DNA of 64,000 bases from Oenanthe sinensis (GCA_028671895.1 CM053800.1:13661886-13725885); one strand, 5' to 3'; positions 22,047 through 35,770 are shown, counted from the stretch's first letter. The notes: a model not told the origin generated them from the sequence alone. A program made the numbers and translations.

Positions 22047-23360
22047 TTATATACAAAGCTGGTGGATAATGTTTTGTCCAACTCTATTGCGCTTGTGATG
22101 CCAACCGCTAAAAGTCTAAGTGTTTTCCCTGGTGTTGGCTTAAGAAGATCTCTTCATTTGTGCTGCTGTCTTCCCCTGTTTTTACCTTTTTTCCTGATTA
22201 TTTTATTATATGCGGGTCATTTTCCTTGTTGATTTAGTAGCTCATATGCACCTGGTGGTCCTGTCGCAAATTGCGGTTCGGGCAGATGGTCGCCGGAGGT
22301 GAATCTGTGATAACGTCATGTCACTTAATGATTGCTTAATCAAGTAAATTGCTGTTCTTTTCTTAACCTATTAGAGTAACTTTTAGGGTGCACCAAAAGT
22401 TGCACGCCTTCTAAATTTGAACCCTTGTACTCTTGTAAACTGGCAATTTTCCACTGAATTATCTTGGGGCTTTCATATGCGGATTGTTTGGAATGTTTGC
22501 AAATTTGATCTTATATATGTTTGGAAGGTTAACCTTTCACCTAATAATATCAATAATAGTACGGTGACGTTTCTTCAGTTTGTCTTCAAGATTATTGTTA
22601 TTGTTTTAATCTTTCCTCTGTTTTGTCTTTATTTAATTGTTTTCTGTATTAATTGTAGTTCTTTCCATTAAGTTATGCATATATATAGTCAACTCAATAC
22701 TACAACTATCATATGCAACTGAAATGAAATAATACTCGACAATAGAATTTTATCTGAACTGCTAACCAAAATTTTTCTTATAAACTAAACTGATTGAACA
22801 GACTCGCTTAAATATGCTTCAATTCATTTCAATTTTTTAGTCATTCGATCCGCTGGATTTCAGGATAGGCGATACCAATAGTTTTCTTTTTATTTGGTTT
22901 GGCGGCATTTCCAACATTGGCAGCCGCTCACCTATAACTATTTATTTTGTTTCTGTAGCCTATTTTTTGAAACAATCCCAATATTTGTTTTAACTGGACC
23001 TAGACCTGAACCATTTTTCAGGATATTACAGATTTATTGCAAAAAAGAAAACAACACTCCCCGAAAAATTATACTGAAGAGTCTTTACACAAGAGAATAA
23101 AAGAACACTGCCCCACCAGGAATCCCTTCAGGAACATCAAAACCATTTAATCACCTTCATCCGCAACAAAAAAAAATTAAACCCCCTCGTCAGAAAATGA
23201 AAAAACTCACTCAACCTAATCTTCCTTGAGAGCTGAACTCACTCATATTTAAACCCTGCACATCTCTATCATGTGAAAATTATTTAAGAGTTTGTCTTGT
23301 CTCTCCGACGTCTCTGTCCAAAATCAGTTAGAAGGTTCATGTTGATGATCTCATGGAACT
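22047..23360 (+). other. bZIP 3' untranslated region and downstream flank
   Basis: The first few hundred bases after the stop are the probable 3'UTR. No single polyadenylation site is convincing. Beyond about 22400 no gene is recognised. Confidence 0.45.
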
Positions 23361-23363
23361 GCT

Positions 23364-23447
23364 AGGGAGTTGGATGACCCATAACAGTTACGAACATCAG
23401 AGAACAGGGAGTTGGACGACCCATAACAGTTACGAACATCAGAGAAC
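23364..23447. repeat. 42 bp tandem duplication
   Basis: Two adjacent copies of a 42 bp unit beginning AGGGAGTTGGATGACC differ at two or so positions. Confidence 0.75.
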
Positions 23448-23574
23448 TTATCGAAGTTCATCGTTTATATGTAAATTTTCGTATGGAAACCAAAAATAAA
23501 AGCAAAAAGTTAGAGCGAAATCGGAAAAAAAAACTTGGACACTCTTTTCTATATTGATGTAGTGGCCATCTCAG

Positions 23575-23781
23575 GTGGCTTGGCCTTTTGGTGGCACAAC
23601 TCCATACATTTATCTAGTAAATTCTAGCAAGCTGCATCTTATCACCGCTACTATTCAGCAGTATCAATCTAGCACATGGTATTGTTTCTTTGTTTATGGA
23701 CCGACATCAAGCTCTCCTCGGCAAGCTCTATGGTGTCATTTGTTAGTGATTCTTAATTCTGTTAGAAAATGGAAAGTTTGA
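23575..23781 (+). pseudogene. Possible LINE endonuclease fragment
   Basis: A 68-codon open frame contains WYCFFVYGPTSSSPRQALW, which resembles the xYGPP...R..LW segment of plant L1-type endonucleases. No reverse transcriptase is nearby. The match is by eye and weak; a chance ORF is possible. Confidence 0.35.
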
Positions 23782-23864
23782 GGCCTATTTTCTACAGGCA
23801 CTTGATGAAATTTTCAGAAACTAAAGGTTGGTAATTCATCCTTGCTAAAAGGACTTGCTGTCTC

Positions 23865-24495
23865 ATTACACCATGGACTCAATTTCGCGCATGTGACCAT
23901 ATAATCCCCTTACCGAATCAGCAATACTCTGCATGTTTTTATTGAGTTGCTCCATCACGTCCATATTGCTCATCAGAATTGGAGGTCGTCCCCCCATGAT
24001 GCGATTGATGTCTCTTGAGTCAGATACTCTGGAACATACTCCTCGTGATCATGGTAGTCATGGATTTGCTTCCGTTCATGTGAGTATCCTTCTTCCTCGG
24101 CCCTAGAACCCGTTCTCCGATCATGTTGCTGCGACATCCTTTCTCCTTAGATGCAAATATGCCCTCATTCTAGCGCCAATTTGTTGATAGAGAAATCTAA
24201 TAATCAACAAAGAGTGAGATTCTTTGCCGGGAAAAAATCGAACAAGGCTGAAGGCCACCGAAGTATGGTGGTTTGTATGTGATTGGGGGCTGAGATTGTA
24301 AGATTATGGATAACTATCATTGTGTTTGTCAGAGAAAATATGTTCTCTCCAATGGCTGCTTGCTCTAGTTTTTCCAACCCTCAACAATGTGACTACGTAT
24401 CCCTATTTATAGGGGATCAAACCCATGTAGTTCTTGCTGAATCAGAAACCCGATAGGAAAATGTCCTTATTTATAGAGGCTTTTTTAGATAGTCC
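23865..24495 (-). mobile_element. Ty3/gypsy fragment: LTR, primer site and gag start
   Basis: On the minus strand an LTR (24182 to about 24495) ends CTATCAACA and is followed by a primer-site-like ATTGGCGCTAGAATGAGGG. A gag N-terminus then starts at about 24138 (MSQQHDRRTG) with Arg/Glu/His-rich residues and continues, after a frame shift, through an NKNMQSIADSV stretch to about 23870. The LTR has TATAAATA on the element strand (about 24404-24412). It is truncated at both sides. The primer type is one seen in Tat-group elements, by recall. Confidence 0.55.
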
Positions 24496-24739
24496 TAACT
24501 AGGGATGACAAAAAATTGAACCGAAAATCGAAACCGAACCAAAAGCTGCATAAAACCGCATGAATCTGCACCGATTAAAAATCGAATCGAAAAGAAATCG
24601 CACCGATACTTTGATTCCAGTTTGGTTTCTTAAATTTTGGGAACTGAATAAAAACCGAACCGAATTGTATTAGAATGAAATGCTAAAATCCTGAAATTCA
24701 ATATGAATCTCAACTTCTTTTTCTTGAGAAAAAAATGTA
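24496..24739. repeat. Possible hAT-type transposon end (ACCGAACC-rich)
   Basis: It starts CTAGGGATGACAAAAAATTG and is rich in AACCGAA / ACCGAACC and ATCGAA repeats, the look of subterminal regions of plant hAT elements. The other end is not seen because HST begins at about 24740. Confidence 0.35.
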
Positions 24740-24810
24740 TGTTCAACAATGCAATTCAACACACTTCCCTAGTCTGTGAAGCTGCGTTTCTACTTAATAG
24801 ACAACATGTC

Positions 24811-26587
24811 TGAAAGTCATATTACTAGTCCTATTTGTAATAAGTAGATGACAACTCAACTCAGATAAGAAAGCGAAGTAAATAATAAATGTTGAATATA
24901 GAGGAAGAACAAAAGAAGCCATGACAGGACAAGAGAAGACACAAAGACCACTACAGCAGAAATGAGAATCAACATTGTAGTTAGTCATCTGTGAACCAGA
25001 CCACTGCACAGGGTGTCAACAATGTTAGTGAAGATTCGTCATCAACAAGTTCAAGTGGTTAAAAAGAATGACAGAAGACAGAAGCTGGAAGCTCAAATGG
25101 ATACAGGTTTGTTTGTATTGCAGTGTACAAGAGTCAGAATCCAAGATTGAATATTTGACTGGGTACATGCAGTGGTGAAAAGAAGTATTGGCTAGTTTAA
25201 AGAGTTAAATTATTTAAGGAACAGAGGTACTTCTAATTACAACTGTAGATACAGCTAAACATGCCTGACAGTACTGACTTGAAGAAAAGACGGAAAAAGA
25301 AATGACACGGAAGAAATTCAAATTCATATATTCGTAAAAGTGGAACCCCGATTGGAATTGATTTATCATTTCCAAGTCAAAAGGAGTTCGGTTCCAGACG
25401 ATCAAGAGACCGCAGCTTAGAGCGTAAGGATTTATTTTAATTAATAAATATTTTATTTAATTAGTAAATTATATTTATAAATATCTAAATAATATTAGAT
25501 ATTTATTTTTATAATTTCTGAATTAAATTTATTATTTATTAATTAAAGACTATAAGCTGTGCGGGTCTAAAAGCATTTCTACGGGGCTAATAAAAAAGAA
25601 CATACGACAATCAAAATTTGCAAGGGGCAGGTGATTTTTGTTGTATGAAGGAACAAATCAGAACATGCCAAGTGTCTCATTCAAGTGAAAAGAAATTGAT
25701 TTGGCAGGTGAATTGATTAGTCATACCGAGTGTTTTTGAAGTGTCATACCAAGCAGCTTTTCAAGAGTCATACCGAAGGAATTATTCAAGAGTCATACCG
25801 AGCTGATTTTATTTAATTAAAATAAGTCATACCGATTTATTTAATTAAAATAAGTCATACCGAGCTTCTGCCGACCTTCCTCTTTAATAAGTCATACCGA
25901 GCTTATTAAAGAAAAGTCATACCGAATTTTCTGTGTTCAAAAGGTCATGCTGGAGCAAGTGGATTGATTTTTTATTTAATTAAAAAAGTCATACCGATTT
26001 TTTTAATTAATAAAATAAGTCATACCGAATTTCTGAAAGTCATACCGAGCTTCAGTAAGTCATACCGACCAGAATATGTCATGCCCAGCGATTTATTAAG
26101 TCATACAAGAGTTATTTTCTTGAAATTAAGTCATAGTAAAAAAGGTCATACAAGCTTAGAATTTTCTCTATAAATATGAGGCCTTTGCTTCATAATTTGG
26201 AAGTAGAAAAATCAGTTCAAATTCAGAATTTGTCTGCATTGTAATATTCACAGACTTTCTGTGCTGGTTTGATTTTAATTCCTAAAGTAGAACAATTCAT
26301 GTCAAATTTGTTCTAGGAATTAAAGTTTATTCTACCGGATATTGTAACACCCTTTCAAGTTTTAATATACATATTTAACTTGAATCTTGTTTAGTTACTT
26401 GCTAATTTCTATATCTTAAATGTTATATCATAAAAATAGAAAGTTAGTAATTCAGCCTCCCAAACACTACAAAGACCCGAACCCTCAGCTAAAACAATAA
26501 TTTAATTCCGCAAATTCCCAAAAGAATTTTAAATTGTTGTCAGTATCGCATTCAACCCCCCTTCTACGATACTTCCGGGACCCAACA
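24811..26587 (+). repeat. SIRE-b 5' LTR
   Basis: It runs TGAAAGTCAT to GGGACCCAACA. It contains the GTCATACCGA array (25720-26158) directly upstream of TATAAATA (26169-26176). Confidence 0.9.
25720..26158 (+). repeat. GTCATACCGA motif array, SIRE-b 5' LTR
   Basis: Twelve copies of GTCATACCRA and about five degenerate ones (GTCATGCTGG, GTCATACAAG and similar) are irregularly spaced. The array ends just before the TATA box. The second LTR repeats it at about 34547-34985. Confidence 0.8.
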
Positions 26588-26589
26588 AT

Positions 26590-26601
26590 TGGTATCAGAG
26601 C
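26590..26601 (+). other. SIRE-b primer-binding site
   Basis: TGGTATCAGAGC is exactly complementary to the 3' end of plant initiator tRNA-Met and lies two bases after the LTR. Confidence 0.9.
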
Positions 26602-26699
26602 AAGCTGATTGATATACAAATCAAGATCCGCAGTCTAGTGAAGCTCAGGGTACCGAAGCTGTCTAAACTCTGAATGTCTAGAGGCCTTGTTAAATAAAT

Positions 26700-27345
26700 T
26701 TAGTTTATAAATTTAAATTTAGATAAATTTATTTTATAAATGTTATTTAAAATAAATTTATTTTGTGAATTTAATTTAAATGAGTTTATTATTTAAACTT
26801 GAAAAAGTTTCTTTTATAAACTTAATTTAAATAAGTTTACTTTTTAAATTTTAATTTAAATAAATTTATTCTTTAAATTTAAATAGATTTCCTTTTATAA
26901 TTTAAATTTGTTTAGATAATTTTATTTTATAAATTTAAATTTAGATAAATTTATTTTATAAATGTTATTTAAAATAAATTTATTTTATGAATTTAATTTA
27001 AATGAGTTTATTATTTAAACTTGAAAAAGTTTCTTTTATAAACTTAATTTAAATAAGTTTACTTTATAAATTTTAATTTAAATAAATTTATTCTTTAAAT
27101 TTAAATAGACTTACTTTTATAATTTAAATTTATTTAGATAATTTTATTTTATAAATTTAAATTTAGATAAATTTATTTTATAAATGTTATTTAAAATACA
27201 TTTATTTTGTGAATTTAATTTAAATGAGTTTATTATTTAAACTTGAAAAAGGTTTATTTTATAAACTTAATTTAAATGAATTTATTTTATAAATTTAATT
27301 TAAGTAAATTTATTAGTTAAATTTATATAGATTTAATTTATAATC
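26700..27345. repeat. AT-rich tandem repeat in SIRE-b (about 225 bp period)
   Basis: About three copies of a unit made of AAATTTATTTTATAAA-like blocks lie right after the primer site. SIRE-c has a comparable but different AT-rich array (41030-41365) in the same place. Confidence 0.7.
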
Positions 27346-27699
27346 TAAAGATATTAAAACTTGGTCCATTTTTCAAAAAGGGTTTGTAGTTGGAAAATTC
27401 TCCGTTTTGGCTCAGAATTAATTCCTAGAGCATATGACCCGGTTTCGAGGAAAGTGGTCATTTCGTATTAGTAGGTTTATTCCGGAGCATTTGAATGTTA
27501 TTGTGGATGTTACGGCTGTTCATGTTATAGTTCCACAAACTGCTCAAATGTAAAGATAGGATAGATTTATTAGTGGGGAACTCTGAAGATTTTTTTCTGA
27601 CTCTAATGATCATTCTAGTTTTTGTACTTATACAAAACGGATTTAAGAATCGTTAGAGGTCACAACTGAAGAAACATATGAGGCTAAAAGTAGTAAAGC

Positions 27700-29140
27700 A
27701 AGATCAGGGCTGTGTTACACTATTCAAGAAGCTCCCAAGCATTCAAATAAAAGTCTATTCTGAATCTGTGAAGCTTGACATCTAGTCAGAGTCATATTCA
27801 GATATTGATGATGAAACTGAGGTTGCAGAAGGAATCAATGTTAATGATGATGATTCAGATCCTAGTAGTGGAAATGGTAGTGAATCTACATAACTCGTGG
27901 ACTTTAACAGAATCCACTCAACAAGGTGAAGGATCTTCAACACATCCTGGCAGCAACTCAGGGGGAGCAAAATAAAAGAAGGATCTACTAGTCATACTGA
28001 ATACAATGAAGATCAAAGGAATACATTAAGAACATATCTGCCGAGACAAAGGGTTTGGAGTCAAAGTCATTCCTGGAGTCTAGTTCTTGGTGATCCGGAT
28101 ACTAGAGTAAAGACTAGAAGTGCTATGCAAAGTAAATGGTTACTCTTCGGGAAAGAACAATTGTTAAACAGTTGGAATCCTAAAGAAGATTGAAGAAGCA
28201 CTGATTGATCCAGATTGAGTGATTGCAATGCAAGATGATCTCAATCAGTTCGAAGGCAGAATCTACTAAATCTGGAACCCAGGCCACAAGACAAAGTTGT
28301 AATTGGTATTGTAAGGGTTTTCAGAGACTGGATGAAATTTGGCATTGTTATGAGGGACAAAGCCAAACTGGTTGCTACAGAAGGTATCGACGATGATGGA
28401 AACAAAATCTTCGGGACTTTCAAGATCTAACTAAAGCACCAGAGACGAGACTTGATACTATTAGGGCTGAACAAGTTGATGTACAACAACTCCTGGACTT
28501 TGAAGTTTCATATCCACCGGAATTTGTATATCATTCTCTTCACAAAGCTCTCTATGACGGAGGTAAGAGATCAAGCAATCGTCAAGGACATGGTATGACA
28601 CTCTAACTGCTAATTACTTGAATATGATTTTATATTAGAGTCGTTATACACATATCTCTCTAGAATACAAGGCACACACACATAATGTTTAGTGCAAGTA
28701 TACCATGATTATATTATATGTGGGTCTACTGTGCATAAAGACCATGTATTTTATTCTCAATATGCCTATTTGCAAGTTTCCATGTGGATACTAGAGAATC
28801 TAATCTTATAGCTAAGATATGAATTGTTAGATATCTTAAGGGATTACCAATTCTAAGAATCAGGTACCCTAAAGATACTAGGTTTAACCTAATCGGCTAT
28901 ATAGATATAGATAATGCAGGTTGAAAGAAAGACAGGGAGGTAATTACCAGAAGCTGTCAAACTCCATCAACTCTGCTGGATAATCTCTTCACCACTCACG
29001 GAACAAGCGCATGGACACCAGGTATTATTTATATCGAGAGTAGTCCTTAGTAGAATAACTTGCAGATATTTGCTAAACAGCTTGATAAATTCATTTTGTC
29101 TAAGTTGGTTAGTGAAGTTGGGATATTATTTATGTGCATA
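27700..29140 (+). pseudogene. SIRE-b decayed pol remnants
   Basis: Pieces in all frames recall a Sirevirus/Maximus polyprotein. They are an acidic integrase-polymerase linker (SDIDDETEVAEG, about 27800), a LPRQRVWSQSHS stretch (about 28040), an RNase H part (RYPKDTRFNLIGYID, about 28865) and the C-terminal QIFAKQLDKF motif (about 29067). The catalytic regions are lost to deletions and stops. The same pieces occur at 45040-46710 in SIRE-c. The element cannot supply its own enzymes. Confidence 0.65.
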
Positions 29141-32100
29141 TTTGTTGGAAATCTCATCTGCAAAGAATTCTTAAATGAGTTCACAAGTATTAAAATTTTC
29201 ATATTTAAAGGACTTGTGAATTTATCTGAAATCCAGAACCTCATACTTATTGCTACTACTTTAATTATCATGTTTACAATATTATATGCATATGTGGTAA
29301 TTAGGTGTTCTAGCATAAGTTTGTATATTATCTTAATTGATTTAAAATTATGATGTTAGACAATTCAATGTCAGATCAGTCTCATGATTTAAATGAATTA
29401 AAATAATATGCAGCATAATTGTTTGTATGATAACTATTTAATGAGTATCAGTTAATGATATCTTACTTAATTGTTTTGATATTTTTCTCTGATATTTTTA
29501 AATATTTTGTTATAAATAATTGTGACACTTTTAATATTAGTGACATTATTTAGAATTACTGATCTAAATAATCAATGCATAATTCAAAAACACTAATATT
29601 GAAAAACGGAAGTATTTTCTGAGTTATGTGTATATAAAATTCTCAATATTTTATATACTTAGAAATATTTCCAAAATTGTTTTTACTTCGATGTATCAAC
29701 AATTTGTAAAATGATTTGTTTTTAAACACTTGTTTCAATGTTTGTTGCACATTGATTCAAAGTACCTAAACAGTGGTTGTTGCTTTGAAGACCTTATACT
29801 GTATTGCTAAGAATACATCCACCCTTATTGTAATGAAATTTTCTATTTTAAGTTAGAGATAATATCAGGTGGACGAAAATGATGAAGATCATAATTGCAT
29901 TATATGTCGGAAAGTCATAGTCCTCTATCTGATAAGGATGGCTTGCAAAACTGTTTTCAAATCATACAGTATTAAGGTATAAAGGAAAAGAGTCATTTTA
30001 ACGAGATATAATTTGGTAAGAGAATTGAATTTCTTCTTTGGTATAAATTCTCGCGTTTTACAATGGGATGTTTGCCTTATAGGAAATTCATAAAGGATAA
30101 AAACTTTCTTCTATGATACAACTTTCCCGCGTTTTATTATGGGATATGTATCTTAAAGAAAATTTTGTATCATGCTTTTAAATGATAAATCTTTAGTTCT
30201 GACAAAACTCTTTTATTGAAAGTACTTTAATGCAATCTATTACCATTACTTATTATATTTTTCCTTCTCCTTGGGATGAAAAATATGTTTTGGAATGTTA
30301 AGGTGATTATCTTTTTATCTCGATTGGTTCTTTCCAGTTAGCCCCTAGCGGCTTTAGAAACTAGCCAAGAGGTTGAAAACCCATCAATATCTTACCCAGG
30401 CCATAGTACCAAACACCAATTCATCCACTTCCATATATTAACCCTTGGAGATATAAGGAACTCATGTAAGTTAGAGGTTGATAAGGGAGAAACTGCACTT
30501 GATGCAGCAAATAAGGATGATGTCGAAAGTGCACCCACAGCTCTACCTCCAGAGAAGAAAAGGAATATATAACTGAGGTAACTGTAAGCTCATCTGCATC
30601 TTCTCAAAAGGCTGCAGAGCTGAAAAGGCAATAAAACTGTCTCTGGAATCATTCTCTCTACATGATGAGTCCATTGAAATTCGCTCGTCAGCCAGATCAC
30701 TTTGTAATGAGTCAAGCACACCACCGGCACTCACGCTGATGGTAAGCCTAAATAGATAAATTCTAGGAACACATTGCAAGACGTGCACAGTGAGAGGTAC
30801 ATGCAACATTTTTAGTTTTGTACAGTTTTATTTAATTGGCATTCATACTGTAAAGATATTTTTTTTCCTTAAGAGAATTGAATTTCTTCTTTGATACAAA
30901 TTCTCGCTTTTTATTATGAGAAATTTGTCTTATAGGAAATTCATAAGTGATAGAAACTTTCTTCTCAGATATAACTTTCCCGCGTTTTATTAAGGCACAT
31001 GTATCATAAAGAAAATTTCGTATCATGCGCTATAATAATATTTTTTTTCCAACAATTGGCATATTTATTTTTCCTATAAAATTGGCATATTTTTACTTTA
31101 TAGTTTTTTTATTATTTCATGTTATTTTTCAAATTTATTTTTGTCTACGAGAAATTGTTCTAAGAATCATAAGTATTAAATATCAATATTTAAAGGACTT
31201 GTGAATTTCTTTACATCTACTTTCTCGAGCTTACATATATCACTGATAATTGTTATGAGAATAATTGTCATATGCTTGAGTAACAATTATTAGATATAAT
31301 GTATGAAGTTAAATGCTAATTTTCATTCCTATGATTATTTAGTATTTAGCAAGAGTATTTTATCTTATTAAAATTATGAATTGAAGCAATTCATCGTTTA
31401 TTAGTTTCATAGTTTTAATACGATGAGATATTAAAAGAATAATTACTTGCTTTTTGAAATTATTATTAATTATCATATTTTGATAGTTTGTTATTATTTC
31501 ATTGCAATTAGTTATGATTTTTGTTGTTAGTGATAATATATATATTGTTTATCTGAAAGTCACTAATAATAAAAACATATCTGTGTCCTGCCGAACAAGA
31601 GCAATCGACTCGAGGTAAAAGCAGGTAATCTCGATCTTGATATATTCTCTAATCAATTGATATGAAAATATATATATACAATTGATATATTGAGCCCTCA
31701 GTGGCTATAGGACAAGATCAAGGGATTGAAAACCTACAATCTCTAACACAGATCATAGAACCAAACACTCAAACAGATACAACTTCATCTACTAAACCCC
31801 TGAAAAGAAAAGTTTTATCAACTAAAGAGGGTGAGAGAGTAAGTGCCTCTAGTGCACTAGAAAAGAGAAGTATCTATGAGTGTTCCAGCAGCTCTGCCTC
31901 TAGTTAGAATATGAAATTGAAACCAAGGCAACTGCTAACTAATTTATATCCTCCCAAAAGGGTATAGATTTGCAAATGGCAAAACTGTTACTAGGTTCAT
32001 TCTCTCAACAGAGTGAGTCTATTGAATTCGGCCTGTCAGCCAAGGCCATTTGTAAAGAATTAACTTCATCTGGACACTCTCAAACACTGCAAACCATAAA

Positions 32101-33638
32101 TGTATATTCAAATGCACTGTAAGGATTGTCACATACTAAGGATGAATTGACAGAAGCAATTATTCTAAACTTCCATATCAAGGAAGGAAGGATGATTGAT
32201 GATTCTGACTGAATCAACATGCCTTCACAGGCGTCAGGAGGAAACTTGGATCATTTGCTACATTATAGATCCTTGTCTCCCTCCCCAGATGGAACATATC
32301 TGGATTCCTAACGGAATAGATCATCTTAGATGATCAGCAACTCACTGAATCTATTCCTGAAGCAATTCAGTTTTTAAAGTCAAATGTTTTTATAGATTCA
32401 ATTGAGGACGGGGATTTACGAAACCCCATTGCACCACCAGTGACCTCTCTTGAAGGGGCTATGTTGATCTTTCTTGTAGGTACAAACGATTGTGTCATCC
32501 GTACTGAGAGAGAGAAATAGTGTTGTGAGGAAAGAGTGAAACACAAGTGAGAAAGAGTGAAAATATATATTCTATGAGTGAAACACTTAGAGAGTATATG
32601 AGCGAAACACTTGTCAGAAACACAAAAAAAAATCACACACTAGCACAATTACCAAATCCCATTCCTAATTATCTGTTACAGATTTATAATGTTACTCAAC
32701 TAAGGGGGATGAAATTTCTTCTATTATTAAGGATTCTGAAGAGGATTACTCAACTAAGGGGGAGAAGTGTTGAACAGTTCGAACTGTTGAACAAGATCCA
32801 AAAAGGGAGAAGTAGATCCAAAAAGGGAAAAGTGTTGAACAAGATCCAAATGGGAGAATTGTTTAACAAAGACTTTTACTAGAAGAGGATTACTCCATTG
32901 TTGAAAAGGGGGTATATAACAACATGCTTGGATTGGATCCATTTGATTTTAGAAAATTCTTGTATATAGGATTAACTGGATTTTCTAAAATGCATAACAT
33001 GTCATAGTTTGCATTTTTTATATCTGCGATGGTTTAATGCTGTATGTATGCCATGTTTGTTATTACTTCTATTAAATTGGTTGGATAATTCACATAAGGG
33101 GAGAATGAATTCACCTTGGGAGAGAAGTGAAGACAGAAGTTGGAGAAATAGAGGAGAAGCGGTAATAGGAAGAGAACAAGACTTCATCCCTGCCATCCTA
33201 AGGGGGAGTAGTGATGAGTCTGAGAAATGAAGATAATACTACTTGTATAATATGTTCAGTGTTATAGGAACAAATATCTTTCATTTCAGTTTCTCAAGAA
33301 ATCTAGAAATGCAGAATCTGATCCAGAGAAACCAGCCATTGAAGATCTACCAATGACACCTGATTACAAAAGTTAAACTCTATAAGAAGGTGAAGTTGAT
33401 ACTTCTGAAGCTGGTAATGATAGGTAAGTCAAGATAGAACTTTGTTAAATGTGTTCAGTCTAGAGGAACATCTATCTTATATTTATCTTTCATAATTGAA
33501 ATCTGGAAATGTATTATATGATCCAGAAAACAATTTATTATTTACAGTTCTTAAATGTCGTATTATTTTCTTAGTTGTTAGTTGAGTTATCATCTAGGAA
33601 TTTGTGTGTTAAATGTTTAACAACAAATAGGGGGAGAT
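29141..33638 (+). other. SIRE-b post-pol region with internal duplication
   Basis: No intact gene is present. A segment around 30340-30760 recurs in diverged form around 31690-32090 (shared GTTGAAAACC-like and GAGTC-ATTGAA landmarks). Blocks with CGCGTTTTA..ATGGGA repeat near 30050, 30130 and 30980. Extra polypurine tracts (AAGGGGGA) lie near 32703, 32755 and 33200. Confidence 0.5.
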
Positions 33639-35414
33639 TGAAAGTCATATTACTAGTCCTATTTGTAATAAGTAGATGACAACTCAACTCAGATAAGAAA
33701 GCGAAGTAAATAATAAATGTTGAATATAGAGGAAGAACAAAAGAAGCCATGACAGGACAAGAGAAGACACAAAGACCACTACAGCAGAAATGAGAATCAA
33801 TATTGTAGTTAGTCATCCGTGAACCAGACCAGTGCACAGGGTGTCAACAATGTCAGTGAAGATTCGTCATCAACAAGTCAAGTGATTAAAAAGAATGACA
33901 GAAGACAGAAGCTGGAAGCTCAAATGGATACAGGTTTGTTTGTATTGCAGTGTACAAGAGTCAGAATCCAAGATTGAATATTTGACTGGGTACATGCAGT
34001 GGTGAAAAGAAGTATTGGCTAGTTTAAAGAGTTAAATTATTTAAGGAACAGAGGTACTTCTAATTACAACTGTAGATACAGCTAAACATGCCTGACAGTA
34101 CTGACTTGAAGAAAAGACGGAAAAAGAAATGACACGGAAGAAATGCAAATTCATATATTCGTAAAAGTGGAACCCCGGTTGGAATTGATTTATCATTTCC
34201 AAGTCAAAAGGAGTTCGGTTCCAGACGATCAGGAGACCGCAGCTTAGAGCGTAAGGATTTATTTTAATTAATAAATATTTATTTTAATTAGTAAATTATA
34301 TTTATAAATATCTAAATAATATTAGATATTTATTTTTATAATTTCTGAATTAAATTTATTATTTATTAATTAAAGACTATAAGCTGTGCGGGTCTAAAAG
34401 CATTTCTACGGGGCTAATAAAAAAGAACATACGACAATCAAAATTTGCAAGGGGCAGGTGATTTTTGTTGTATGAAGGAACAAATCAGAACATGCCAAGT
34501 GTCTCATTCAAGTGAAAAGAAATTGATTTGGCAGGTGAATTGATTAGTCATACCGAGTGTTTTTGAAGTGTCATACCGAGCAGCTTTTCAAGAGTCATAC
34601 CGAAGGAATTATTCAAGAGTCATACCGAGCTGATTTTATTTAATTAAAATAAGTCATACCGATTTATTTAATTAAAATAAGTCATACCGAGCTTCTGCCG
34701 ACCTTCTTCTTTAATAAGTCATACCGAGCTTATTAAAGAAAAGTCATACCGAATTTTCTGTGTTCAAAAGGTCATGCTGGAGCAAGTGGATTGATTTTTT
34801 ATTTAATTAAAAAAGTCATACCGATTTTTTTAATTAATAAAATAAGTCATACCGAATTTCTGAAAGTCATACCGAGCTTCAGTAAGTCATACCGACCAGA
34901 ATATGTCATGCCCAGCGATTTATTAAGTCATACAAGGGTTATTTTCTTGAAATTAAGTCATAGTCAAAAAGGTCGTACAAGCTTAGAATTTCCTCTATAA
35001 ATATGAGGCCTTTGCTTCATAATTTGGAAGTAGAAAAATCAGTTCAAATTCAGAATTTGTCTGCATTGTAATATTCACAGACTTTCTGTGCTGGTTTGAT
35101 TTTAATTCCTAAAGTAGAACAATTCATGTCAAATTTGTTCTAGGAATTAAAGTTTATTCTACCGGATATTGTAACACCCTTTCAAGTTTTAATATACATA
35201 TTTAACTTGAATCTTGTTTAGTTACTTGCTAATTTCTATATCTTAAATGTTATATCATAAAAATAGAAAGTTAGTAAGTCAGCCTCCCAAACACTACAAA
35301 GACCCGAACCCTCAGCTAAAGCAATAATTTAATTCCGCAAATTCCCAAAAGAATTTTAAATTGTTGTCAGTATCGCATTCAACCCCCCTTCTACGATACT
35401 TCCGGGACCCAACA
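33639..35414 (+). repeat. SIRE-b 3' LTR
   Basis: It starts TGAAAGTCAT after the polypurine tract and ends ACCCAACA before the ATGTC target duplication. It is nearly identical to the 5' LTR. Confidence 0.9.
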
Positions 35415-35770
35415 ATGTCTCATGTACACATGCTTCACAGACTGGTTGTCATAACTAACTTAATAGACAATATGTCTCATATGCACATGCTTCACAGACT
35501 TGATTGCTATAACTAGAAACAGACAAAAGTATCTTTACATTTTACACAATATATTTCTAGTTAAGTCCTTTGATTTGACAGTCTGTAGCTTCTGCATTTT
35601 ATCTTCTATCATTTATCTTGTTCTCTCTCCAAGCTTCCTTGTAGACTTGTCATTATCACTCACATGTTTGACCAATCCTGATCATGGCAATGCTTCTTTA
35701 ACTTGACTGTTGCTTCTGCATTTCTCCTTCAAATTAGCTGATTGAAGTAGTCGATAACTCACATGATTTC

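Larger units (their letters stand above)
24811..35414 (+). mobile_element. SIRE-b: Sirevirus-like non-autonomous LTR element
   Basis: LTRs 24811-26587 and 33639-35414 (1777 and 1776 bp) differ at roughly 18 positions by eye. A 5 bp target duplication ATGTC flanks it (24806-24810, 35415-35419). An initiator-tRNA-Met primer site follows the 5' LTR, and a polypurine tract AATAGGGGGAGAT precedes the 3' LTR, with several other AGGGGGA tracts upstream, a Sirevirus trait. The internal region holds only decayed polymerase remnants. Confidence 0.9.

Noticed and set aside
25720..26158. Regular motif array as a CRISPR
   Set aside because: Motifs are only about 10 bp, spacing is irregular, the array is duplicated in both LTRs, and the genome is a plant's.
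26700..27345. AT-rich tandem repeats as a centromeric satellite
   Set aside because: Only about three units, placed just after a primer-binding site inside one LTR element.
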